From the IMG/VR virus record IMGVR_UViG_3300021168_000046, positions 1-47,807 of that record: a stretch of DNA of 47,807 nucleotides. One strand, given 5' to 3'. The notes beneath the pieces were generated by a model, which was not told the DNA's origin, made no database searches, and saw nothing but the letters and a program-made list of their open reading frames with translations. Below, in pieces: positions 37,554 through 46,421 of the stretch. The translations under genes were made by a program, and so were the position numbers. The stretch's first letter is position 1. Each line of letters begins with the position of its first letter. Origin of the DNA: a virus.

Positions 37554-38857
37554 CAGAAGCCTCCGGCCTCAAGGTCGACGCCATTCGCCTTGCCAGCGTC
37601 GATGATGCGCTGCCGCACTGTCGGATCACCGCCTGCCTGTTGCAGTTTCACCCGCGCGCGCTGAACGGTTTGCGGGTCCGCCGGCGTCAATTTCGGCGTA
37701 GGCGCGGGTGCGGTAGTCGTCGGAGCCGGCGGGTTGGTTGTCGTGTCCGGCGCGCCTTTCTTGATGTCGAGCCCGGCGCGCGCATAAGCATTGCCCTCTG
37801 CGATGGCGTTTGCGCGCTTCTGCTCCTGATATTTGATGTAATTATCGCGTGTCGGATTCTTCGTGTACTCGAACGCCGCGGCACCGTCTTTGGCCTGCCG
37901 ATCGATCGATGTCTGCAGCGCTTCGAGGCTGCTGCGGAACCGTTCGGGCTCAGCCTTCGGGTCCGGGAATTGCCCCATGATCTGGTCGATGCCGCCTCTG
38001 AACATCGGCTGACCCTGGCTGTCGCGCAGGTTAACCACCATGCCGGCGAACAGTTTCTGGATCTCGTTTCTGGCGTCGCCCGTCGAGCCAAAGCGACTAA
38101 AGTCAATGCCGGTCGCTTCCGACAGGCGGTGTTTGATTTCATCGGTGAGGATGCCGGCCGGGTCAGTGTTCGGCGCGACATAGCGATCGTAGACCGCCAA
38201 AACTTTTTGCATCTTGCCAAGGTTGCCGATAGCGGCGTTGCCCTCCGCCGCGTCGCGCCCCGCTTCAGCCGGGTTCGCCGCGCTTTCCGTTCTGGCGACG
38301 CCCTCGTCGTAGACCGAGCCGCCGCTGATCGTCGGACCGCCGCCAGGCTGGCCGGTGACGTTGATCGTCTGGCCTGGACTGAGCGGCGTGGTGGCGCGCG
38401 TCCGCACTGCGCCTGGCGTCGCGCCCGCGCCGACCAGCGGCGTCTGGAAGACATCGGTCGAAGTCTGCAGCGCCGCCGGCGACATGCGCCCGTTGAGCAC
38501 TTCGTTGGCAATATATTTCTGCTCCGGCGTGAAGCCCGACTCGTCGATGCGCGAGATCCGACCGCCAGGCCCCGGCGTCGCCGAGGGCGGCTTCGACAGC
38601 GACGCCACGGTGCCCGCCACGCTCGGCTGACCAGGGTCGGTCGCGTTCATGTTAAGCGTGCGCGTCAACCCCGGCACGGAGTTCGCCGCCGCCTCGCCCG
38701 TCCCGAGCTTCTCGTAAGCCTCCTGATTGGCGATGTCCGCGCCTTGGGTCTCTTGATAAAGCAGAGCCGCCTTAGCCGCGGCTTCAGGCCCAACCTGCTG
38801 CGCGATGCCGCCCAGGATGTTGCCGAGCGCGCTTGAGGTCGCGCCGCCATCGTTCAC
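37553..38857 (-). CDS. Internal virion protein
   Basis: A protein of 434 residues starting at GTG 38857, with GGGA five bases upstream; the overlapping ATG is out of frame. It begins with a helical Ala/Gly part (LGNILGGIAQQVGPEAAAKA), a flexible middle, and a helical core (GKMQKVLAVYDRYVAPNTDP, DEIKHRLSEATGI) with MFRGGIDQIMGQFPDPKAE. A Thr/Pro-rich linker precedes the end. It lies between two other internal-protein genes and its stop overlaps the start of the next. Role by position only. Confidence 0.75.
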   Translation of the reverse strand: MNDGGATSSALGNILGGIAQQVGPEAAAKAALLYQETQGADIANQEAYEKLGTGEAAANSVPGLTRTLNMNATDPGQPSVAGTVASLSKPPSATPGPGGRISRIDESGFTPEQKYIANEVLNGRMSPAALQTSTDVFQTPLVGAGATPGAVRTRATTPLSPGQTINVTGQPGGGPTISGGSVYDEGVARTESAANPAEAGRDAAEGNAAIGNLGKMQKVLAVYDRYVAPNTDPAGILTDEIKHRLSEATGIDFSRFGSTGDARNEIQKLFAGMVVNLRDSQGQPMFRGGIDQIMGQFPDPKAEPERFRSSLEALQTSIDRQAKDGAAAFEYTKNPTRDNYIKYQEQKRANAIAEGNAYARAGLDIKKGAPDTTTNPPAPTTTAPAPTPKLTPADPQTVQRARVKLQQAGGDPTVRQRIIDAGKANGVDLEAGGF

Positions 38858-38885
38858 ATAGATCCCAGGAATCGGCGTTACTCCA

Positions 38886-39575
38886 TTAGAAGGCGGTCTT
38901 CATGCTGCTAGCGAGGCTCTTGCCCGCGGCGCTGTTCGAAAAAGCGCTGCCGGCGATATTGCCCAACTGGCCGGCGATCGTGCCGGCGATGTTCGAACCT
39001 TGCGCATATTGCACTGGCTGAATCGCCTGGGTGACCCCGAGCGTCTTGGTGGTGCCGGAGCGCAGATCGTTGGCGAGATTGATCCCCTCCGCCGAATCGG
39101 CCAACGCCGAGCTGGCGGCCGAGCCCATGCCCTGATAGCCGCCACCGTAGGAGGTGATGCCCGCCAGCGCCTTGATGCGACCCTGCGCCTCCCTGGCGGC
39201 GCTGGTGACCCGGCTCGCCATGTCCGAGCTGACCGATGTGTCGGCCGGCGTGCCGCCAAGCAGGGTGATGTTGGAATTAGCGTTGGCCGGCGAGCCCGCC
39301 AGCATCTGGCTATTGAGGTCGGTCGCCGCCCCCTGCTGCACCGCTGTCTGGTTGGCCGGCCCAAGCGCCGTCTCCGCGGTGCCAAGCGAAGCCGTCGCCT
39401 TCTGCCGCTGCACTTCGTCGGCCGCCGCCGCCTTTGCCGCCGCCGCGCGTTGGGTCGCGACCCAATCCTCGTTAGCCTGCTTCTGAGCGTTCAGGGTGTC
39501 TTGCTGACCCATATAGTTAACGCCGGCGGCGACGGCCGAACCAGCGAGAGCGATGGCGCTGAGCGGGTCGCACAT
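38886..39575 (-). CDS. Internal virion protein, T7 gp14-like
   Basis: Two hundred and twenty-nine residues. The start MCDPLSAIALAGSAVAAGVN, a Cys followed by a hydrophobic helix, is typical of T7 gp14-like internal proteins, and a long Ala/Gln-rich helical domain follows (DEVQRQKATASLGTAETA). The C-terminal half is Gly/Ser/Ala-rich with small hydrophobic patches. In T7 this protein inserts in the outer membrane at infection. Adjacent internal-protein genes support the call. Confidence 0.78.
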   Translation of the reverse strand: MCDPLSAIALAGSAVAAGVNYMGQQDTLNAQKQANEDWVATQRAAAAKAAAADEVQRQKATASLGTAETALGPANQTAVQQGAATDLNSQMLAGSPANANSNITLLGGTPADTSVSSDMASRVTSAAREAQGRIKALAGITSYGGGYQGMGSAASSALADSAEGINLANDLRSGTTKTLGVTQAIQPVQYAQGSNIAGTIAGQLGNIAGSAFSNSAAGKSLASSMKTAF

Positions 39576-39579
39576 TTGA

Positions 39580-40608
39580 TTAGCTCGTATATGTCTTGCC
39601 GGACGACAAGCTGGCCGACGCTGGCGTCGGGCTAGTCGGCGGGACGTTAAACGGCGAATTGTAAGTCTGGCCTGGATACATCATTCCATTGATGGCGCTG
39701 CCGACTGTGGTCAAAGCCGGCGTGAACAAAGCCGCCGCCGGCGTCAGGTTCGGGTCTTGCAATCGCGAAGCCGCGGCGCTCGATTGCGCCAGGTTCGCGG
39801 TCAGCGTCGGATCTTCCGTCGAATAGAGTTGATTGATCAGCGCTTGCTTGTTCGACTGGATCTGGCTCTTGAGATTGCCTTCCTGGGTGTTGGCGTTGGC
39901 GACGATATTCGCCTTCTGCAAAGCGTCGTTGTAGGCCAGCTCGCCCTGCTTGTCGGCCGCAGTCGACGATTGCAACGTGCCAGCGCGCGCCAGGCTGTAC
40001 TTCAGATCGCGCTGAGCTGCGTCATATTGGCGCTGCTCGTCCGGCTGGTAGTAGTCAAGCACCTTTTGCTTGTAAGCGTTGTAGAAAGCATCGTCGAAAC
40101 CGCCGGTCCTCTGGCCGGTGTCGTATTGCGATGTGATGCTGAGCGGATCGCCCTGCTTGGTGATCTTGCCGCTCGCGTCTTGGAGGCCCCAGGTCATGGC
40201 GTTCGCGGGCGCTCCCGCTGCGCCAGCAGTCGACCCGACGCTCGACACCGGAGAGGCATAGCGCCCAGTGTTGTATTGCCCAGCGGCCTGCGGTGAACTC
40301 GGAATAGACGCGGCGCTGGGCCGCCCACCAGGCGCTGCAGTCGTAGTTGGCGCGGCCGGAACCCGCACCGCCGTATAGCCAGCCGGCATGCCGCTGGCCG
40401 GCATCAACCCCGCGCCCGGCGTGAAGGTCGACCAGTCGTAATTGCTGGTCTTGGTGCCCATCACCGGCGCGCCATTGAAAATTTGGTCGATCAGCGTCTG
40501 ACCCTGCGTCAGCCGCGCCTGACGGGCGGCCTCTTTCGCATCGGCTTCGGCCGCCTGCTGCTTCTCGAAATCAACCGCGGCGCTATTGGTGGGAGCTGAA
40601 CCGGACAT
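39580..40608 (-). CDS. Hypothetical virion protein
   Basis: Three hundred and forty-two residues from ATG 40608, whose ATGA overlaps the stop of the acetyltransferase gene; longer starts run back into that gene. The N-terminus is a charged helix (FEKQQAAEADAKEAARQARL), then a Gly/Ala/Pro-rich segment and a helical part with RQYDAAQRDLKYSLARAG and LTANLAQSSAAASRLQ. Composition and place suggest a structural or internal protein; no family is certain. Confidence 0.75.
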   Translation of the reverse strand: MSGSAPTNSAAVDFEKQQAAEADAKEAARQARLTQGQTLIDQIFNGAPVMGTKTSNYDWSTFTPGAGLMPASGMPAGYTAVRVPAAPTTTAAPGGRPSAASIPSSPQAAGQYNTGRYASPVSSVGSTAGAAGAPANAMTWGLQDASGKITKQGDPLSITSQYDTGQRTGGFDDAFYNAYKQKVLDYYQPDEQRQYDAAQRDLKYSLARAGTLQSSTAADKQGELAYNDALQKANIVANANTQEGNLKSQIQSNKQALINQLYSTEDPTLTANLAQSSAAASRLQDPNLTPAAALFTPALTTVGSAINGMMYPGQTYNSPFNVPPTSPTPASASLSSGKTYTS

Positions 40609-41087
40609 CAGAGCGCTTTCGAAAATGCGCCGCCCATCGGCGTAAACCCAAACTCTCGAAACAGATGGCAGAGCGATTGACCGCCGATCGAGGTCGGCGC
40701 GACGGTGGCGAAGAACGCACACGCGCCTTCCGCCTTGGCGAGATCAGCCGCGAGCCAGACAAGCTTTCGACCGACTGCGCCATGCCGGTATGCGGGGCGA
40801 ACGTAAATGCTCCACAACACCGCGATCGGCGCGACGGTGAAGACGTGCATCATCGTCCATGAGATCCAGCCGACAAACTCGCCGGCGACCTCGCCGATCA
40901 GAAACGGCGTATCGCCTTGGGCCAGGAGCCGCTTCGTTTCGCGCACCGCGCGCTCGAGGTCGAACGTCGAAAACGTCGCGAACCCGCCTTCAGTGAAATG
41001 GTCTTCACCATACTGGGTCAGCAACGGCTCGACGTCGTCGGCCTTGCCGAGACGAAAGGCTAAGTTGTCAATGACGTCGTGGCGCAT
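40608..41087 (-). CDS. GNAT-family acetyltransferase
   Basis: One hundred and fifty-nine residues of GNAT fold: FRLGKADDVEPLLTQY, PFLIGEVAGEFVGWISW, the conserved strand-loop-helix IYVRPAYRHGAVGRKLVW that binds acetyl-CoA, and a C-terminal LCHLFREFGFTPMGGAFSK. The Q/RxxGxG/A motif is present as RHGAVG. It overlaps the preceding gene by 20 bases, forming a pair of acyltransferase-like genes among the virion genes. Substrate unknown; a phage structural or host protein is possible. Confidence 0.88.
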   Translation of the reverse strand: MRHDVIDNLAFRLGKADDVEPLLTQYGEDHFTEGGFATFSTFDLERAVRETKRLLAQGDTPFLIGEVAGEFVGWISWTMMHVFTVAPIAVLWSIYVRPAYRHGAVGRKLVWLAADLAKAEGACAFFATVAPTSIGGQSLCHLFREFGFTPMGGAFSKAL

Positions 41088-41550
41088 CGCCCGTCACCCG
41101 CGCACAAAGAACGAAATCTTCGCGCCCCTGGCCGAATTGGGCGGTAACGGCCTCCTGCTTGAACCCCAGCATTCTAAGCCAGCGGATCGAAGCAGTGTTG
41201 GACGCCATGGCGCGACATTCGATGCGATGCACGCCACGGGCGTCGAGCGTCGGCAGAATATGCTGCTTCATCGCCCGCGTCACCTCGATCACCACCTCGT
41301 CCCAGCGGCTGGTGCCCCACATCCAGCCAGAGCCCATGCCAGGCCAGATCGGGACGAAGCCGCCAACCGCCGCGGGCTCGGCGTCGCGCTCGGTGCGCGC
41401 CTCCCATTTCGGCCCTGGAATCCCGGCGATCAATTTGGCGGTCGCTTCCGCGCTGCCCTGGTAGATCGTCGCGCGTACTTCCGCTTCGTCGGCGTCACGC
41501 AAATTGCCGACCACAAACTCGAGCCCGTAGGGAGTCAGACCGCCAATCAA
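41068..41550 (-). CDS. DUF2833/gp13-like acyltransferase-fold protein
   Basis: One hundred and sixty residues: LVGNLRDADEAEVRATIY-like start region, FVPIWPGMGSGWMWGTSRWD, VVIEVTRAMKQHILPTLDAR, and GVHRIECRAMASNTASIRWL with LGFKQEAVTAQFG. These are the features of T7 gp13-like internal-core acyltransferases, in which the fold is GNAT-related and the R-x-E-C and N-x-x-x-x-x-x-L-x-x-L-G-F pieces recur. It sits between the nozzle gene and the second GNAT gene, as in T7-like gene order. Confidence 0.8.
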   Translation of the reverse strand: MIGGLTPYGLEFVVGNLRDADEAEVRATIYQGSAEATAKLIAGIPGPKWEARTERDAEPAAVGGFVPIWPGMGSGWMWGTSRWDEVVIEVTRAMKQHILPTLDARGVHRIECRAMASNTASIRWLRMLGFKQEAVTAQFGQGREDFVLCARVTGDAPRRH

Positions 41551-42968
41551 TCGGTGCTCCCATCGTCAAAGATCAGGGTGACCTGGCCAAGCCTGGCGCG
41601 CGTAGGGTCGGTCGATCGGAAGCGCAGCGAAATGTGGGTGCTCTGTTCCGGCATCGTCATGGTCGGGTTGACAAACGTCGAACCGGTGAAGGTGGCGACC
41701 GTTTCTTCAGTCGCCTGATTGTTCGGGTCGCAGCCGACCGACAAAGTCCAGGTTCCCTCCGCGCCGACGTCAAACGAGTGAAAAAGCTTGTTCTTCGACG
41801 GACTGTCGCAATTGAGCGCCGGCGTAATCACTTCGGCTTCGGTCGCGTCGTAAGCGGCCAGAACGTCGCTGCCGTACAAATAAAGCCAACCGTCGTCACC
41901 GCGCAGGACCACCCATGGGTCGGCGACGCAAGCATCGACAAAATGAAACGGCGCGTCGAACATGCTCCAGGCGGTGATCGCCGGCTCCTGGAAGGTCGAC
42001 AGCATGTAGATCCGATCGTACAGCACCACCATCACCCGACCCGAGCGCGGCTGGATCAGAGTGCGCGCGCCAGCGAACCAGGCCGCGCCGTTCTGGATGA
42101 TCAATTGCCGAAAGATCTCATCAATTGGCGTGCCGATGTCGGTCGTGCCGGCGGTCAGCGAAATGTTCTGCACTTTCAGCGAACGCACGCCATGCGACGA
42201 GACATAGAGCACGTCCTGGCCAAACTGCACGAGCCCCTGCGCCGCGAGCAGCCCGGTCGAGCGCAGGAGCTGGACAAATTGATTGAGGGCAGGGTCGGGG
42301 TCGAGCTTCCAAATTTGGGTCGACAGAGTCGAAAAGATCGCCATGTTGCCGAGATAAACTTCAAGCCCAATGAGTTGGGTTGAATCGGCGTCTTGGGCCG
42401 AGAGATCAATATAGCCGGAGCCGTCGTTGGTGGTGCCGCCTGGCGGCGTCCATTTGGTCGGGTCGTTGATCGCCGAGAAGCGCAGCAATCGACCGTCGAC
42501 ACCATACATTTTCGAACCGAACGTGCGAACCGACGAAGCCGTCGCCATGGCGTCGGTAACCAAAACCTGATTGTAGTAGTGGTAGTAGCGACCATCGCTG
42601 CCGGCCATGACAATGTAAAATTGACCGTTGAACAGATCCCAGTCAGCGACACGGGTCATGCCAACCGGGAACGGCAGCGAGATCACGCCCGGCGTGCAAT
42701 TCGGCGAAGGCCCGACTGGATTCCAATCGGTGATCCCGGAGGGGCCGTTGACAATGACAAAAATCTCACCGTTGCGCGACACCACACCATAGCTGGGAGC
42801 TGTCGGCTGCGCCGTTCCCCACTGCAGGAAAATAGTGCGCTTCTCGATCTCCGCCCCGGCGCTGATGATGCAATTGCGCAGCACTCGCAACGAGCCGGCG
42901 GGGGCGGTGGCGTAGCTTTTGCGGAGATCCAGCCCGCTCTTGAAATCCTGGATCTGATAGACGGGCAA
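41547..42968 (-). CDS. Tail tubular protein B-like (nozzle) protein
   Basis: A 473-residue, beta-rich product. It begins YQIQDFKSGLDLRKSYATAP then SLRVLRNCIISAGAEIEKR, and continues with repeated strand pairs such as VFGSKMYGVDGRLLRFSAIN, DVLYVSSHGVRSLKV and VMVVLYDRIYMLSTF, a plan like the beta-propeller nozzle of T7 gp12-type proteins. It lies just after the adaptor gene and before the acyltransferase gene, matching T7 gp11-gp12-gp13. It would form the tip of the tail. Confidence 0.85.
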   Translation of the reverse strand: MPVYQIQDFKSGLDLRKSYATAPAGSLRVLRNCIISAGAEIEKRTIFLQWGTAQPTAPSYGVVSRNGEIFVIVNGPSGITDWNPVGPSPNCTPGVISLPFPVGMTRVADWDLFNGQFYIVMAGSDGRYYHYYNQVLVTDAMATASSVRTFGSKMYGVDGRLLRFSAINDPTKWTPPGGTTNDGSGYIDLSAQDADSTQLIGLEVYLGNMAIFSTLSTQIWKLDPDPALNQFVQLLRSTGLLAAQGLVQFGQDVLYVSSHGVRSLKVQNISLTAGTTDIGTPIDEIFRQLIIQNGAAWFAGARTLIQPRSGRVMVVLYDRIYMLSTFQEPAITAWSMFDAPFHFVDACVADPWVVLRGDDGWLYLYGSDVLAAYDATEAEVITPALNCDSPSKNKLFHSFDVGAEGTWTLSVGCDPNNQATEETVATFTGSTFVNPTMTMPEQSTHISLRFRSTDPTRARLGQVTLIFDDGSTD

Positions 42969-42971
42969 GGC

Positions 42972-43703
42972 TCACGGCCCCGGAATGTAATCGAGGTAGG
43001 GGGTCGCGCCGCTCTGGTAAGTCGGCTGGGCGCGCTGGCCCTGGCCCATCGCCGAAATGTCGCGCTTGTTCGCGCCCGAGCGCCCGAGCAGGCGGCGAAT
43101 ATAGGATTGCGCCTTCTGCCCCTTGAGCGTCGCCACTTCGCTCTTCTGCGCCCCGAGCAGCTCGGCCGCGGCGGTGAGCACGATCGCGGTCGAATCAATC
43201 ATGCATTTGTCGGCGTCAACCTTGAGCGGATTGAGCGGCGCTTGCCCGTTCCAGCGCATGTGCGACAGCATGGTCGGGATCGGCCAGATTTGCGCCTGGC
43301 CGGCGAAATTGGTCAGCCCGCTGGCGTTGTCGACGGTGACCACATTGCGCCATCGCACCGGCGGATAGGACGCCAGCGTCTCATTGATCCAATCCTCGAA
43401 CCCATAGCGCAACTGAATCCACGGCTGCTGGCTCGAAGGGTTATAATTGCGCCACAGGCCGACCACGTTCTCAAACGGCATCGTCGGATCGAAGTCGATG
43501 TATTGAGTGTTCGCCGGCCAATCGAAATCGATCCGGTAGGTCAGATGCGGCCAAACGTATTGGTTCCACAATTCGCGCTGGGTGCGCTCCAGAATGACGT
43601 TCTGCATGTCGACGGCGGAGAGGCCGTGCGCCGGCAAAAGGCTCGAATAGATTTCGGCCCTTAGCTCGTAGCGCAGATCCGACAGCGCGACGCCCAGCGG
43701 CAT
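42972..43703 (-). CDS. Tail tubular protein A-like head-tail adaptor
   Basis: Two hundred and forty-three residues, helical at the start (VALSDLRYELRAEIYSSLLP, VILERTQRELWNQYVWPHL), then RIDFDWPANTQYIDFDP and a C-terminal RGD-like basic region with KAQSYIRRLLGRSGANKRD. Helix bundle and length fit gp11-type adaptors that join portal and nozzle. It sits directly before the nozzle gene, three bases apart. Confidence 0.82.
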   Translation of the reverse strand: MPLGVALSDLRYELRAEIYSSLLPAHGLSAVDMQNVILERTQRELWNQYVWPHLTYRIDFDWPANTQYIDFDPTMPFENVVGLWRNYNPSSQQPWIQLRYGFEDWINETLASYPPVRWRNVVTVDNASGLTNFAGQAQIWPIPTMLSHMRWNGQAPLNPLKVDADKCMIDSTAIVLTAAAELLGAQKSEVATLKGQKAQSYIRRLLGRSGANKRDISAMGQGQRAQPTYQSGATPYLDYIPGP

Positions 43704-43704
43704 G

Positions 43705-44112
43705 TCATACCTCTGCCGGTTGCGAGCGCTTCGCCTTCGCCGGCGCGACCGGCGGCAGCGGCAATTGCTCCTGCTCCGGCTCCGATCGCTTGATGTCAGC
43801 GACCAATTTGCGCTCGGGGCGCTTGATCGCGATCGGCTCCTTGTCGCCGGGGAACTCCATGTCCATCATCGGCCGCGAGCCGGGGTAGCAAATGTTGACC
43901 GCTTCAGCTCCATAGAGCCCGAGCAGGCGCATCTTCTCCGCTTGGCTGGTCACCGATTCCGAGCCGACATATTCGCAGTCGAAAACGTTGTCCTCGCCAT
44001 GCAGATGCTGCAGCACCCGGATCTCCGGCCAACTGACCGGCACGTCGGGGCCTCGATACAAAACATTGTTCGAGTCGCCGCCGAGCGCGATCTTGCATGC
44101 GACATAATCCAT
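43705..44112 (-). CDS. Hypothetical structural protein after the capsid gene
   Basis: One hundred and thirty-five residues from ATG 44112, with GGAGG six bases upstream; in-frame codons run back into the hairpin at 44126-44160, so this start is well supported. ACKIALGGDSNNVLYRGPDV and EIRVLQHLHGEDNVFDCEYV form a beta-type N-terminal part, followed by a helix and a Pro/Lys/Glu-rich tail (EPEQEQLPLPPVAPAKAKR). The position between capsid and adaptor suggests a head-completion or decoration protein. No family recognised. Confidence 0.78.
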   Translation of the reverse strand: MDYVACKIALGGDSNNVLYRGPDVPVSWPEIRVLQHLHGEDNVFDCEYVGSESVTSQAEKMRLLGLYGAEAVNICYPGSRPMMDMEFPGDKEPIAIKRPERKLVADIKRSEPEQEQLPLPPVAPAKAKRSQPAEV

Positions 44113-44125
44113 TCGTGTTCCTCCA

Positions 44126-44160
44126 AGTGTAGGGCGTCGTGCGTACCGACGCCCTACACT
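44126..44160. other. Perfect 14-bp hairpin between capsid gene and the next gene
   Basis: AGTGTAGGGCGTCG (44126-44139) pairs exactly with CGACGCCCTACACT (44147-44160) across a 7-base loop. It lies in the gap between the stop of the major capsid gene (44168) and the ATG at 44112. It has no T-run, so it is not a standard terminator. A hairpin right after a highly expressed capsid gene most often protects its mRNA from 3' decay or partially blocks read-through. Confidence 0.75.
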
Positions 44161-44167
44161 CTGATCG

Positions 44168-45277
44168 CTATTTGATCTCAATCACAAGGGAGGAGTTGCG
44201 CTGAGTAGCGACCATCTGCCCGGTTGACGTGATCGACTTGTAGAGGACGAACTGATTCGCCGGCCGTGACGGCGTGTGGTCCTTCCGCCATTCGTCGGTC
44301 ATCTGCACCAGGAAGATCTTCTTCGGGTCGAACCAATAGCAACGCTTCGATAAGCCGAGATCGTCGAGGCTCGGGTCGTACTGGAAGGTCGTGCCCATGT
44401 ACTTCAATTCGCCGACCGAAACGTCGCGCGAATTGGAGAAGCCTTGCATCGAGTAATTGCCGTTCGCCCTGACCTCGATCTCCATCGCGCCGAGAAAGTC
44501 GGAGCCGCACAGCGCCATCGTCGGCTTGCCGCCATAGCGGATGAGCTGGCGATATTCGCTCTGCAGCATCGTAATCAGCGCGCCGCCATTGGTCGGATCG
44601 GACTGGATCGAATCCCCACCATGCACCGCCAACCCCGGCGTGCCGGTGACCTTGAGGCCAAACGCCGTGGTGCGAGCACGGTTGCGCCACCAGGCATTGT
44701 TGGCCAGCGATTGATCGAGGCCGCCGACCGTGCCGATCGAGGGGTCTTGCGAGATCAAGAAGCGCATGCCGGCCAGCGCCTTGGCGTCGGTGGTGCCGTC
44801 GCCCCAGAGCAGACCATTCATGCCGCGCGCATATTGCTCGCCCAGCTCGAAGAGTTTGTCTTGGAATAAGTTGACCAAGACAGTTTCGTCGCGCTCGCTG
44901 TGCTCGGTGGTGTTCTCACCATTAGTATCGACTACGCTTATACCATCCATTTTCAATTCGGTATGAGTAAGCGTCAAGCCGATATGGTGTTCTCTCCAAG
45001 GATAGTTGCCCCGAACGATATTCGCCGGAGTAAAAAATCCCACAGTATCATTGTGAGTATAGCCTTTGACGACGTCATTACCTGAGCCGTCACCGAACTG
45101 ACCATGCAACGCAACCGAGATGTTGCCCTTGCCGCCAGGGAATTTCTTCGGATCAGTTTCCGCCCACTTCAGGAGCGGCTTGTCTTGCAGGGTCTGGTAG
45201 AACTCTTCCGGCCGGCTCCAGTAATAGTCGAGCGCGGCATTGGCGATATTGGTGATTTCTCCGGCTGTGAAAGCCAT
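44168..45277 (-). CDS. Major capsid protein, HK97-like fold
   Basis: Three hundred and sixty-nine residues. The start FTAGEITNIANAALDYYWSR, then PGGKGNISVALHGQFGDGSG, the long central helix region with LFQDKLFELGEQYARGMNG, LLWGDGT, and the C-terminal YMGTTFQYDPSLDDLGLSKR, CYWFDPKKIFLVQ and STGQMVATQRNSSLVIEIK are a pattern shared by podovirus capsid proteins. No protease-cleaved delta domain is visible, consistent with the separate scaffold gene. It lies between scaffold and head-tail genes. Confidence 0.92.
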   Translation of the reverse strand: MAFTAGEITNIANAALDYYWSRPEEFYQTLQDKPLLKWAETDPKKFPGGKGNISVALHGQFGDGSGNDVVKGYTHNDTVGFFTPANIVRGNYPWREHHIGLTLTHTELKMDGISVVDTNGENTTEHSERDETVLVNLFQDKLFELGEQYARGMNGLLWGDGTTDAKALAGMRFLISQDPSIGTVGGLDQSLANNAWWRNRARTTAFGLKVTGTPGLAVHGGDSIQSDPTNGGALITMLQSEYRQLIRYGGKPTMALCGSDFLGAMEIEVRANGNYSMQGFSNSRDVSVGELKYMGTTFQYDPSLDDLGLSKRCYWFDPKKIFLVQMTDEWRKDHTPSRPANQFVLYKSITSTGQMVATQRNSSLVIEIK

Positions 45278-45305
45278 GACTTAAGCGCTCCGAGCGCGGG
45301 GCTCG

Positions 45306-46361
45306 TCAACGCGATCGCTCTATTGCGAAATGAATCGCCTCCTTGAGACTCTTCGGTTCGGTCCGAGCGCCGTTGACCCGATTGATGCTGCTCGGAACCT
45401 GATGCGTACCCCGTGGACTCGGCATGAAACGCGAAGACATCGCCTTCGCCCGCTCGTAAGCCTGTTTGGCAATCTCGACGGCTTCGGCTGGCGACCGCGG
45501 CGGCCCGCGCTCATGCACGACGGCGTGCAGCAGCTCCCTCACAACGGGTTCTGTGCGCGCGTAGTCGGGGTCGGATCGTCGAACCCCTTTTTCCCAGTCG
45601 GCGACCGCACCCGCCACTGAAGCCTGGAATTGCTGCACGGCTTCAGCGTGGTCGCGTTGAGACGTCTCCTGCGTCACCCGAGCGAGCTGCCCTTGAGCGA
45701 GTTGCTGCTGGGCTCTCACCTGGGCGGTGTACCGTGCCGCGTCCGCGGTCATATGCCCGCCCTGGACCGCCGCTTGGAGGTCAGCCGGGAGCTGTATGCC
45801 GAGGCTCTCCTGCGCCAATTTGACGTAGGGCGCGACGCCCTCCAGGAACGTCCTGAAGTCGCCACGTCGCATCGCCGCGGCCAGATCCAGCACGAGCCCG
45901 AAATCTTCCTTGGCGATGTCCGCCTGTTTCAGGAAGTTCTGCAGCGCTTGCGTCGTCTGGGCCTGAGCTTCGAGCGGCGCGATCTGGGACCGGAGGCCCT
46001 TAATCTCGGCTCGAAACTCGTCGATGCGTTTTCGCGTGCGCGGTGAGAAAGCGTCTACTTCCGCCTGGGTAAGCGGTCCTAAATCCTCTTTCGACTGCGC
46101 GCCAGGAGCTGCCGACTCTCCTGACCTTGAGACGCCACGTTCGTCGCCGGGACCAGGGTGCGCTTCCCTACGGGGAGCGGCCTTACGGACGACGTCGAGC
46201 AGCGACTCGCGGCTCTCGGCCTTTTCGCCGGGCGGGGTTGACGATTCCCTCGATACGTCGGACGAGGCTGGGGTTGAGGCAGCATCGCCTGGAGCTTCAC
46301 CGCCAGCCGGCGCGGGCGTCGAAGCTGATTCATTTGCGACGATGGACGATTCGTCAGCCAT
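45306..46361 (-). CDS. Scaffolding protein
   Basis: Three hundred and fifty-one residues, acidic and Ala/Gln/Glu-rich. A disordered N-terminus (SESASTPAP-type, ~100 residues) is followed by a coiled coil (KRIDEFRAEIKGLRSQIAPL, EAQAQTTQALQNFLKQADIA) and a helical middle (YTAQVRAQQQLAQGQLARVT), ending with a basic region that could touch the capsid. This composition and placement immediately upstream of the capsid gene are those of scaffolding proteins that shape the prohead and then leave. Confidence 0.85.
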   Translation of the reverse strand: MADESSIVANESASTPAPAGGEAPGDAASTPASSDVSRESSTPPGEKAESRESLLDVVRKAAPRREAHPGPGDERGVSRSGESAAPGAQSKEDLGPLTQAEVDAFSPRTRKRIDEFRAEIKGLRSQIAPLEAQAQTTQALQNFLKQADIAKEDFGLVLDLAAAMRRGDFRTFLEGVAPYVKLAQESLGIQLPADLQAAVQGGHMTADAARYTAQVRAQQQLAQGQLARVTQETSQRDHAEAVQQFQASVAGAVADWEKGVRRSDPDYARTEPVVRELLHAVVHERGPPRSPAEAVEIAKQAYERAKAMSSRFMPSPRGTHQVPSSINRVNGARTEPKSLKEAIHFAIERSR

Positions 46362-46421
46362 TTAGTTTTTACGTCCCATGGGTTGGGGGTTGTGCCGCAT
46401 TTCTGGCAAACACGCAACACC

